A stretch of 13,436 bases of DNA, from contig JADGBP010000019.1 in the NCBI GenBank assembly GCA_015231395.1, positions 1 through 13,436 of the forward strand, read 5' to 3'. Numbering within the stretch: position 1 is the first letter of the stretch; each line of letters opens with the position of its first letter. This stretch comes from Desulfamplus sp. GTDB lineage: Bacteria > Desulfobacterota > Desulfobacteria > Desulfobacterales > Desulfobacteraceae. The notes below the pieces were generated by a model. That model did not search any database and was not told the origin of the DNA. It worked only from the letters and a program-made list of their open reading frames with translations. Positions 1-5,629 of this stretch are shown piece by piece. The position numbers were made by a program, and so were the translations under genes.

Positions 1-16
1 AAAAAATTCTCAAAGA

Positions 17-499
17 TCACCAGGCTTGAAAGGGATTCTCGCTAAGGTTTGAATTGAAATATCGCGGGTCATCACTAACTTCTTTACCTGCCCAGGAAGG
101 CTTCTTAAACTCCTGTTCCTCTGTCTCAAGCTCAATTTCAGCAATCAAAAGCCCCTCATTATCGCCCTCAAACTTATCTATACACCACTCAAAACCCATG
201 AAGTCTATTTTATAGCGAACTTTCTCAATTAGAGGATTTTTGCATAGTTGCAGCATTTCAAGAGCATCGTTAACCGGAATTTCATATTCATATTCAAGGC
301 GGGATAAATTAAAAGTTTTACCTTTAATTGTAATAAATCCCTTTTGACCAGCTACTCTTATCCTTACTATAGATTGGTTACTGATAGCTGATTGGACTTC
401 TCTGCTCAGATAACCCTGTTTAATTGACATGCATTTAATATCAGAGGTAAGCCACGAGTTATCTTTCACCAAAAATTTACGTTCTATTTCAATACCCAT
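17..499 (-). CDS. CYTH domain protein, probable inorganic triphosphatase
   Basis: A 160-aa single-domain CYTH (triphosphate tunnel metalloenzyme) protein. The signature ExExK is at residues 4-8 (E4, E6, K8). Further alternating charged strands that line the tunnel follow: RIRVAG, the TIKG strand, RLEYEYEIP, the EKVRYKI strand, and the acidic IAEIELE strand near residues 120-126. Family members hydrolyse tripolyphosphate or other triphosphorylated substrates with Mg2+ or Mn2+ in the cytoplasm; the length matches short bacterial members without a CHAD domain. The ATG start puts ExExK right at the N terminus, as is usual; an AGGAG lies about 12 nt upstream. It is separated from the upstream xerC by 142 bp holding a dispersed hairpin repeat, so it may be transcribed separately. 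The exact substrate cannot be read from sequence. Confidence 0.9.
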   Translation of the reverse strand: MGIEIERKFLVKDNSWLTSDIKCMSIKQGYLSREVQSAISNQSIVRIRVAGQKGFITIKGKTFNLSRLEYEYEIPVNDALEMLQLCKNPLIEKVRYKIDFMGFEWCIDKFEGDNEGLLIAEIELETEEQEFKKPSWAGKEVSDDPRYFNSNLSENPFQAW

Positions 500-521
500 A
501 ATACAACCAAACTCCTGTTAT

Positions 522-591
522 AGACTTCCAGAAAAATATTTTGTTGGTATCTCAATTTTTAAGAAGGGCAACCGCAAGGGATTGCCCCTAC
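522..591. repeat. Dispersed hairpin element, copy 1
   Basis: This 70-bp intergenic block matches 9625-9689 at about 61 of 65 positions with small gaps. It begins with agacttccagaaaaatattt and ends with an imperfect hairpin, GGGCAA..TTGCCC around an inner CC/GG pair, followed by CCTAC. The stem is identical in both copies and differences fall in the loop (G to A twice). Similarity resumes at 605-621 (ttatctggaaagctata). It lies between xerC and the CYTH gene. It looks like a REP- or MITE-type chromosomal repeat; no transposase is present here. Confidence 0.8.
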
Positions 592-641
592 TCTGCCGAT
601 TTAATTATCTGGAAAGCTATAGTACTAATGCTACCTAACCG

Positions 642-1559
642 CTAACTCCTCGGATGAGCCTTGTCATAAACCTCCATCAGCTTGTCAATAGTGACATGAG
701 TATATATCTGTGTGGTTGATAAGCTTTCATGTCCTAAAATCTCCTGTATCCCTCGCAAATCAGCTCCAGCATCAAGCATATGTGTGGCAAAGGAGTGGCG
801 AAGCATATGTGGGGAAACATGAATCCTGAGACTGCAATCCAAAACAATTTTTTCCAGAATACGTCTGATAGAGCGAACTGTCAGCCTTGTTAGATTTTTG
901 TTCAAAAAAAGTGGTTCAAACCGATGCCCCAGCATGTGGCGATATTGAAGAATAGCTTGCAATGCCTTTTGTCCCACAGGAACCAGCCGCTCTTTTCTTC
1001 CTTTGCCCATGATTTTAATAAACTGCTTGTCAAAATCAATATCATTAAAGTCAAGAGCCGCCAACTCGGATATCCTTACGCCTGTTGAATAAAAAGTTTC
1101 AAAAATGGCAAGATTTCTTTTTCCAAGCAGAGAATCTGCTTCAATGGAATCCAGCAGAAAAAAGATATCATCTACAGTCAGAAAATCCGGGATTTTGCGA
1201 GGAACCTTGGGAGGTGGCACCATGTCTGCAGGATTAACATCAATCATTTGTTTTTGGACAAGAGAGTTAAAAAAAGATTTGAGTGCCGACAACTTCCGAG
1301 CCATTGAACTTTTTTTGATTCCAGTACCGGCAAGATGTGCCATATAGTCCCTGACAATGGTTTTATAATCCTGTCTGACAAGTTGCATGAAAAAGTCATC
1401 TGTCAGAAATTCTGGTTTGCAGTCCTTTTCAGGTTCATAACGCTTTTCAAGATAATTAATATATTCATTCAGGTCACTCTTGTATGCAGTGATGGTATGG
1501 GGAGAACATCCCTTTTCAGCCTCAAGAATATCAAGAAATGATTGTATAAGAGTTATCAT
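642..1559 (-). CDS. xerC: Tyrosine recombinase XerC/XerD-type
   Basis: A 305-aa tyrosine recombinase of the Xer type, which resolves chromosome dimers at dif with a partner recombinase. The N-terminal SAM-like core-binding domain (about residues 1-100) precedes the catalytic domain. The catalytic set is complete: R162 (STGVRISEL), K186 (MGKGRKER), H251 and R254 (PHMLRHSF), H277 (ILGHESLS) and nucleophile Y286 (TQIYTHV). The ATG at 1559 overlaps the TGA of the preceding UDG-like gene as ATGA, which implies translational coupling. The frame stays open 13 codons further upstream, but those codons lie inside the other gene and do not look like Xer sequence. Its position after coaBC and a UDG-like gene fits xerC rather than xerD; that choice rests on context. 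Confidence 0.9.
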   Translation of the reverse strand: MITLIQSFLDILEAEKGCSPHTITAYKSDLNEYINYLEKRYEPEKDCKPEFLTDDFFMQLVRQDYKTIVRDYMAHLAGTGIKKSSMARKLSALKSFFNSLVQKQMIDVNPADMVPPPKVPRKIPDFLTVDDIFFLLDSIEADSLLGKRNLAIFETFYSTGVRISELAALDFNDIDFDKQFIKIMGKGRKERLVPVGQKALQAILQYRHMLGHRFEPLFLNKNLTRLTVRSIRRILEKIVLDCSLRIHVSPHMLRHSFATHMLDAGADLRGIQEILGHESLSTTQIYTHVTIDKLMEVYDKAHPRS

Positions 1560-2479
1560 TGTATTGCCATGATCTGCTTGATGTCTTCCCATACCCATCT
1601 TTTCAGGCTCTTGTCTGCAAGAATCTGTGCTGGATGGTATGTGGGCATAACATGAATTCCATTGTAATTATGAAATCTTCCTCTTGAAGTTGTGAGCATG
1701 TATTCTCTTCCCATCAGAATTTTCAAGGCTGAATCTCCAAAAGTACAGATTATTTCAGGGTTTAACCTGTGTATTCTATTTGTTGGTTCGGTTTTGTTTG
1801 TTGGGTCTGTTCTATTTGTTTGAATTGTGCTGGCGCTCTTCTTGTCATTAATCAATTGTTCTACCTGATTACGGATATTATTTACCTGTTCGCGGACTCT
1901 GGGGATACCACGGGTATAATCAAGTGATTCAAAAGTAGTCAAACAGATAGTGTTTCTGTTCAGATTCATGGCTTTGAGTATCTTCAAAAACAGCTCACCA
2001 GAAGGCTCTGAGTAATTTAATGTGTCGCTGAAAAAAAAGATCTTTGAATTCAGATCTCCGGTAGATTGAATCAAATCCTCTTTAAAATCAACTCCGTCAT
2101 TGATCGGTGGAATTATTGCACCGGAAGGTTTTATTTTACCAATCTGATTTATTTTACCAATCGGATTTATTTTACCTGACGGCATTATTTTATCAGAGGG
2201 TGCTATTGTACCAGTCTCAGTTGCACTACCAGTTTCAGTTTTTTTACCAATCTGAACTGTTTTACCGGTCTGAACTATTTTATCGGTCTGAGCTCTTTTA
2301 ACAGTCCGAGTTCTTTGATCTGACGGCGATATTTTAGCATCCGCAGACTTTTTATCACCCCATGTCCTGATTATGCTCAGAGATTCATCAGAGAGCTCGA
2401 GATATTCCACACCCATCTCTCTGTTCCATGACAGAAGTTCATAAGTTCCCTGAAGGATTTCAAGAAATTCGAGTCTCAA
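1556..2479 (-). CDS. Uracil-DNA glycosylase family 4/5-like protein, degenerate, with repeat insert
   Basis: A 307-aa protein. Residues 1-40 resemble the N-terminal helix of UDG-like proteins, and residues 146-307 form the UDG fold: the GELFLKILKAMNL helix, the EIICTFGDSALKILMG strand-turn, GRFHNYNGIHVMPTYHPA (motif C, H282) and VWEDIKQIM. Active family 4/5 enzymes have a GE(G/A)PG motif A and four iron-sulfur cysteines. Here motif A is replaced by SDTLNYSEPSG, and only two cysteines (C179, C245) exist. Uracil excision is therefore doubtful. Residues about 50-125 are a hexapeptide repeat, and a smaller Thr/Asn-rich repeat spans 220-236. The start is TTG, supported by GGAAGGA four nt upstream and by the N-terminal helix that the next Met (M22) would truncate. 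It lies one base after the HEPN gene and overlaps xerC. Confidence 0.75.
   Translation of the reverse strand: MRLEFLEILQGTYELLSWNREMGVEYLELSDESLSIIRTWGDKKSADAKISPSDQRTRTVKRAQTDKIVQTGKTVQIGKKTETGSATETGTIAPSDKIMPSGKINPIGKINQIGKIKPSGAIIPPINDGVDFKEDLIQSTGDLNSKIFFFSDTLNYSEPSGELFLKILKAMNLNRNTICLTTFESLDYTRGIPRVREQVNNIRNQVEQLINDKKSASTIQTNRTDPTNKTEPTNRIHRLNPEIICTFGDSALKILMGREYMLTTSRGRFHNYNGIHVMPTYHPAQILADKSLKRWVWEDIKQIMAIQ
2115..2348 (-). repeat. 18-bp tandem repeat (about 13 units) inside the UDG-like gene
   Basis: About 13 consecutive 18-bp units, consensus attttaccaatctgattt on the plus strand, diverging toward higher coordinates. Each encodes one six-residue unit of the type GK(I/T)xxx (for example INPIGK, INQIGK). 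The unit length keeps the reading frame. The best-preserved units are at 2133-2168. Apparent ORFs on the other strand here are by-products of the periodicity. Confidence 0.9.
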
Positions 2480-2480
2480 A

Positions 2481-2879
2481 TTATCCTTCCATAAGTTTTA
2501 AAATCTGTCCGCTTATGTTTTCAGCAATATTATAGATTTGCTCTGCTTCCTTTTGAGTTGGAATACCGGATGGAAGCAATCCAAAATCGGCGGGGTATCG
2601 AGAGTCAATGTAGATTTGATCTATTATATCCAGTTTATCTTGTTCAATATGAATTTTTTTCAAGACTTTATCTGGAAACAAACCGTATATTTTTTTTAAA
2701 TTATGAATTTTGGGAATGTGAATTGAATGCTCTTCCAAAACTGCTTTAAAAATTTTTTCAATACATTGCTGACTGTGAAACATTACAAGATTTGCAAGAT
2801 ATTCATTTTTCAAAAGCTCTCTGGCACCCTGCAAATCTCTTTTGGCAAATTCAACCCATGATACAGTTGACTCTTTCAT
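2481..2879 (-). CDS. HEPN domain protein (putative toxin of a MNT/HEPN pair)
   Basis: A 132-aa all-helical protein of the small HEPN family. Visible landmarks are the first helix WVEFAKRDLQGARELL, the helix MFHSQQCIEKIFKAVL (residues 33-48), KIHNLKKIY (57-65) and SRYPADFG (93-100). In characterised MNT/HEPN (type VII) toxin-antitoxin pairs the HEPN protein is an RNase with an RX4-6H motif, which the partner nucleotidyltransferase inactivates by adding AMP to a nearby tyrosine. No RX4-6H is evident: R94 has no histidine downstream. This looks like the RYPAD subgroup, whose activity is less clear. The ATG overlaps the nucleotidyltransferase TGA as ATGA. Start and length are typical. The toxin role is inferred from the pairing only. 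Confidence 0.85.
   Translation of the reverse strand: MKESTVSWVEFAKRDLQGARELLKNEYLANLVMFHSQQCIEKIFKAVLEEHSIHIPKIHNLKKIYGLFPDKVLKKIHIEQDKLDIIDQIYIDSRYPADFGLLPSGIPTQKEAEQIYNIAENISGQILKLMEG
2484..2490 (-). promoter_or_regulatory. Ribosome binding site fixing the TTG start of the UDG-like gene
   Basis: GGAAGGA on the minus strand, four nt from the TTG at 2479. The HEPN stop codon lies between them, so a ribosome ending HEPN translation would stop next to this start. Confidence 0.65.
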
Positions 2880-3214
2880 AGCAATCTTATTCCATTCTGG
2901 TTAATTTGCTTTATAAATGAACTGCCGATTTTTAAAAGTTGTGCCCATTCATCTTTTGTATAAACCAATATATCGATTAGCGATGTTGTAGTTAAGTCAG
3001 AAAGGGAATTGGCAACTTTTATTCTTCTGTCAATTTTTTCCAGATAGTTTTTCGCAAAACCCTCTTCATCCAGCACTACCATAATATCAATATCACTCTC
3101 CTTGTGAGGAGTTCCGTAGGCATGACTTCCAAATAAGATTACATCTTTTAATCTAAAACTGTTAGATAGTCTTGATACTATATCTCGTTTTAATGTGAAG
3201 TCAAAATCATACAT
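2876..3214 (-). CDS. Minimal nucleotidyltransferase (MNT), putative antitoxin partner of HEPN
   Basis: A 112-aa single-domain polymerase-beta-type nucleotidyltransferase. The family motif GSX10DXD is intact: G29-S30, then D41 and D43 in SDIDIMVV. A third metal ligand, D81, lies in SLIDILVY. Such minimal enzymes paired with HEPN proteins can AMPylate the toxin in trans. The ATG at 3214 lies 33 bp after the coaBC stop, with only a weak GGGA-like ribosome site, so it is probably read from the coaBC transcript. The downstream HEPN gene overlaps by 4 bp, the arrangement expected of a matched pair. The catalytic residues are complete, so the enzyme should be active; the acceptor is inferred. Confidence 0.88.
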   Translation of the reverse strand: MYDFDFTLKRDIVSRLSNSFRLKDVILFGSHAYGTPHKESDIDIMVVLDEEGFAKNYLEKIDRRIKVANSLSDLTTTSLIDILVYTKDEWAQLLKIGSSFIKQINQNGIRLL

Positions 3215-3247
3215 TTATTTGTCCCGATTGCCCTGATGAGTAAGCTT

Positions 3248-4453
3248 TTAACTACTGATTACCCTTGCAGATATATGATCAAGAATCTTGTGAGCCACCT
3301 TTGCCTTATCCATAAGAGGCAAATCGTGAGTTGTTCCGTCCCTAAAAAAAAACTTCACTTTATTGGTATCAGCTTCAAATCCCGACCCTTTTACGCCTAC
3401 AATATTACCCACAATTAAATCCAGATTTTTCTTCTCCATTTTTTTTAAAGCATAGACATCAAGATTTTGAGTTTCCGCAGCAAAACCGGCTAAAAATTGA
3501 CGCTCTTTTTTCCTCTCCCCCACCATTTTGAGAATATCAGGATTTTCTGTAAGTTCAATTGAGATGGAGGCTGTGAGGTTGCCATTTTTTTTGATCTTCT
3601 TGTCGTGTGAAGCTGATGGTCTGTAGTCAGCAACCGCTGCTACCTTGATGATGATATCTGCATCGTCCATATTTTTAATAATCTCATCTGCCATCTGTTT
3701 TGCACTCTCTATTTTTATTACATCAACGCCAATAGGAGGAGAAAGAGAGACCGGACCAGAAACCAAGGTGACTACCCCCCCCCTTTTTTCAGCAGCTTCT
3801 GCAACCGCATATCCCATTTTGCCCGAAGAGTGGTTGCTGATATATCTTACTGGGTCAATGGCTTCTCTTGTGGGGCCTGCTGATACGAGAATTTTTTTAC
3901 CCTTCAAATCTTTGGGATAAAAAAGTTTGACAAGCCTGTCAAAAATCAAGACAGGATCAGGAAGTCTTCCTGCACCACTTGTTTTACAGGCAAGTTCACC
4001 TGTTCCGGGTTCAAGAATAAAAAAACCGTCCTGTTCAAGAATATCGATATTACGCTGAACAGCTCTGTTTTCATACATATAGGTATTCATGGAAGGGCAT
4101 ATCATTACCTTGGAGGTAACTGCCATCATCATCGTTGAGAGGGCATCATCTGCGATTCCATTAGCCATCTTTCCGATTATATTTGCCGTGGCAGGAGCAA
4201 TGACAACAGCATCAGCTTCGCTTGCCCACTCAATATGACGTACAGAGGACTCTTTTGAGTTAAAAAGACCTGTACATACGTCATTTTCCGAAAGTACCCT
4301 GAATGTAGTCTCTCCCACAAACTCCAGAGCAGACTGGGTCATTACCACTCTGACATTGGCACCGGCTTTTTTGATCAGACGCAGGAGTTCCACGGCTTTA
4401 TATGCAGCAATGCCGCCACAGACCCCCAGAACTATTGTTTTATCTTTTAACAC
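3248..4453 (-). CDS. coaBC: Bifunctional phosphopantothenoylcysteine decarboxylase / phosphopantothenate-cysteine ligase
   Basis: A 401-aa CoaBC (Dfp), which performs two consecutive steps of coenzyme A synthesis: CTP-dependent joining of cysteine to 4'-phosphopantothenate, then FMN-dependent decarboxylation. The N-terminal CoaC domain (1 to about 180) shows H73 in HIEW, ANIIGKMANGIADD (90-103), PSMNTYMY with N123, and C156 in the flap before SGAGRLPDP. The C-terminal CoaB domain (about 185-401) shows SAGPTREAIDPVRYISNHSSG, AAVADYRP (272-279) and the lysine motif KKIKK with K289. All expected active-site residues are present. The start is GTG with AAGGCGGA four nt upstream. A lipoprotein gene lies 146 bp upstream across a tandem repeat, and the MNT gene 33 bp downstream. 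An A6G9 run interrupts the CoaB coding sequence without changing frame. Confidence 0.97.
   Translation of the reverse strand: MLKDKTIVLGVCGGIAAYKAVELLRLIKKAGANVRVVMTQSALEFVGETTFRVLSENDVCTGLFNSKESSVRHIEWASEADAVVIAPATANIIGKMANGIADDALSTMMMAVTSKVMICPSMNTYMYENRAVQRNIDILEQDGFFILEPGTGELACKTSGAGRLPDPVLIFDRLVKLFYPKDLKGKKILVSAGPTREAIDPVRYISNHSSGKMGYAVAEAAEKRGGVVTLVSGPVSLSPPIGVDVIKIESAKQMADEIIKNMDDADIIIKVAAVADYRPSASHDKKIKKNGNLTASISIELTENPDILKMVGERKKERQFLAGFAAETQNLDVYALKKMEKKNLDLIVGNIVGVKGSGFEADTNKVKFFFRDGTTHDLPLMDKAKVAHKILDHISARVISS
3775..3789 (-). other. A6G9 homopolymer run inside coaBC
   Basis: Nine C followed by six T on the plus strand, that is A6G9 on the coding strand, encoding the end of the AAEKRGGVV stretch (near residues 220-228) at the start of the CoaB domain. 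Long G and A runs like this are prone to polymerase slippage; a one-base change would remove the rest of CoaB. Another coding-strand run, T9, lies at about 3344-3352. Confidence 0.8.
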
Positions 4454-4510
4454 AGGATCCGCCTTTTACAGGTTTGATATGATTTTAATCTTCATGAGTA
4501 AATTGGTATT

Positions 4511-4590
4511 TTGTATTTGCCAGTCAATCATGGCAATAAAGCCCTCTGGTTTGTATTTGCCAGTCAATTACGGCAATAAAGTTTTCTGGT
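4511..4590. repeat. 40-bp imperfect tandem duplication with internal inverted repeats
   Basis: Two 40-bp units (4511-4550 and 4551-4590) match at 35 of 40 positions. Each contains TTGCCA-N8-(T/C)GGCAA, a 6-bp inverted repeat perfect in the first unit and 5 bp in the second. The motif CAGTCAA recurs at 4521, 4561 and 4601 with exact 40-bp spacing, the last at the stop of the lipoprotein gene. This fills most of the 146-bp gap before coaBC. It could be a duplicated operator or attenuator, or neutral slippage. Confidence 0.85.
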
Positions 4591-4599
4591 GAGAGATTA

Positions 4600-5187
4600 T
4601 CAGTCAAAAAGAGTTGATTCGCTTTCTATTGTGGATTGATTACCAGTAGCACCGGAACCTGATCCAGAGCCTGGGTTTGAATAAGAAGGCATGCTCATAG
4701 CATCTGAAGATGTCTGACCAACTGAAGGGGCAACTCCTATTTCCGCATATGTATAATAACCTTTGTCACGCAGGGTAATTACGGCACATCTTGATATTTT
4801 CTGAAAAACAAGAATGGTGGCGGACGGGGATCTTATCTGACTTACAATATTCCAGTTATCTTTCTGCATATTGCTGTTAAAGAATTTCAGAAGAGAAGTT
4901 TTGTCTATCCTTCCTTTAAGGGTAAGTATGCCGGATGTCTGCCCGGGTGTGCTTACCACCACGGTTGAGCTGTTATCAATCTTGAGATCTTTTGGAACCA
5001 GAACATCCTCAAAATCATAATAGACAGCATTTGCCTGACTCGAACCTTTAGGGATAGAAGTCTTTTTTCCAGTTCCTGATAACATACTGTTGCTGCACCC
5101 TGAAATTAGAAATAACATTGAAATTGTAATAAAAATTATTTTCAGATACACAATCTGTGCAGACATGTTTAAATTTGTAGAATGCAT
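4600..5187 (-). CDS. Uncharacterised lipoprotein
   Basis: A 195-aa predicted lipoprotein of no recognised function. A hydrophobic signal (residues about 12-28) ends in the lipobox LISGC, so C31 would be lipidated. The globular part (about 55-152) has YYDFEDVLVPKDLK, a central TPGQTSGILTLKGRI strand, a helix with a NWNI motif, and ATILVFQKISRCAVITL. From memory this arrangement occurs in other Desulfobacterota lipoproteins, but I cannot name the family with confidence. The tail after residue 155 is Ser/Gly-rich and probably disordered. The ATG at 5187 has GGAG about 5 nt upstream; the next Met (M8) has none. Aspartate is not at position +2 (C31-S32), which favours outer-membrane sorting by the enterobacterial rule; that rule may not hold here. 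Confidence 0.75.
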   Translation of the reverse strand: MHSTNLNMSAQIVYLKIIFITISMLFLISGCSNSMLSGTGKKTSIPKGSSQANAVYYDFEDVLVPKDLKIDNSSTVVVSTPGQTSGILTLKGRIDKTSLLKFFNSNMQKDNWNIVSQIRSPSATILVFQKISRCAVITLRDKGYYTYAEIGVAPSVGQTSSDAMSMPSYSNPGSGSGSGATGNQSTIESESTLFD

Positions 5188-5209
5188 TTTTTCTCCATAA
5201 TCAAACTAT

Positions 5210-5241
5210 CTTCAGCCGATAGCTTTAGCCTACGGCTGAAG
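5210..5241. other. 9-bp inverted repeat between pmp3 and the lipoprotein gene
   Basis: CTTCAGCCG (5210-5218) and CGGCTGAAG (5233-5241) form a perfect 9-bp stem with a 14-nt loop. It lies after the pmp3 stop and before the lipoprotein start on the minus strand. No clear T run follows on either strand, so it is either a weak terminator, a 5' leader structure of the lipoprotein mRNA, or a repeat. Confidence 0.6.
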
Positions 5242-5288
5242 AAGTGAATAAAAACTAAATTACTGAGATTTACTTACGGATTCCAATA

Positions 5289-5483
5289 TTAATTTTGATT
5301 TTCTGCAAGCTCTTTTTTGGCCGCATTTTCCTTCGCAATTACCCATACTGCATGGATAACACCTGGCAGATAGCCAAGCAGTGTCAGCAGAATATTGATC
5401 CAAAATTGCATTCCAATGCCAACCTGAAGAAAAACACCCAGAGGCGGCAACAACACAGAAAGTAAAATTTTCATAATCTCCAT
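5289..5483 (-). CDS. Pmp3/YqaE family small membrane protein
   Basis: A 64-aa proteolipid of the Pmp3/YqaE (UPF0057) family. It has two membrane helices, about residues 4-21 and 27-49, with the family pattern LLPPLGVFLQVG, then FWINILLTLLGYLPGVIHAVWVI, and a short charged C terminus. Members are often stress-induced and have been linked to membrane potential and ion homeostasis in yeast and plants; the bacterial role is unclear. The first ATG is chosen because AAAGGAG lies 8 nt upstream. A hairpin with a T-rich tail stands between gyrA and this gene, so it probably has its own promoter, which I could not identify. Confidence 0.92.
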   Translation of the reverse strand: MEIMKILLSVLLPPLGVFLQVGIGMQFWINILLTLLGYLPGVIHAVWVIAKENAAKKELAENQN

Positions 5484-5520
5484 ATCGATATCTCCTTTAC
5501 AAATGAATAAATAAATAAAT

Positions 5521-5546
5521 AAAAAATCATGACCGGAATCCGGTCA
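5521..5546 (-). terminator. Probable rho-independent terminator of gyrA
   Basis: On the minus strand, TGACCGG-ATT-CCGGTCA is a perfect 7-bp GC-rich stem with a 3-nt loop, followed by TGATTTTTTATTTATTTATT. It lies 84 bp after the gyrA stop and just before pmp3. The hairpin is the second stem of the two-hairpin repeat unit described separately. Confidence 0.65.
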
Positions 5547-5586
5547 CACAAAATCATGAAAACTAAAAGCATTTTCATGTTAAACG
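5525..5586 (-). repeat. Two-hairpin repeat unit, copy 4 (minus orientation)
   Basis: On the minus strand this reads GTTTAAC, hairpin A (CATGAAAA..TTTTCATG, 8-bp stem, 9-nt loop, 5555-5579), a spacer TATTTTGTG-like segment beginning ATT, then hairpin B (TGACCGG..CCGGTCA, 5530-5546) and ATGA. Order, spacing and flanks match the three tandem units at 11442-11636 on the plus strand, 6 kb away. Confidence 0.8.
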
Positions 5587-5600
5587 CTTCAGAAATTCTC

Positions 5601-5618
5601 ATGGACTAATTAGTCCAT
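5601..5618. other. Perfect 18-bp palindrome downstream of gyrA
   Basis: ATGGACTAATTAGTCCAT is its own reverse complement. It lies 12 bp beyond the gyrA stop and before the two-hairpin unit. No T run follows, so a terminator is unlikely; a dimeric protein binding site or a fold-back in the gyrA 3' untranslated region are possible. Confidence 0.7.
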
Positions 5619-5629
5619 CTAAACCATGG

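Noticed and set aside
1..40. Terminator after the CYTH gene
   Set aside because: A six-T run ends the window on the minus strand, but the preceding stem is only about five pairs with a bulge, and the sequence is cut at the window edge.
429..638. Plus-strand small frame containing KGNRKGLPL, with a counterpart at 9599-9796 containing KGNHKGLPL
   Set aside because: The similarity comes from the dispersed hairpin element, and the frames differ outside it; no ribosome site or protein-like conservation is seen.
1560..1598. Extended N terminus of XerC beginning MGMGRHQADHGNT
   Set aside because: It lies wholly inside the UDG-like gene, does not resemble Xer proteins, and the ATG at 1559 forms the typical ATGA coupling.
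2107..2301. Plus-strand 64-codon frame rich in LFYQSD
   Set aside because: This is the antisense reading of the 18-bp repeat in the UDG-like gene.
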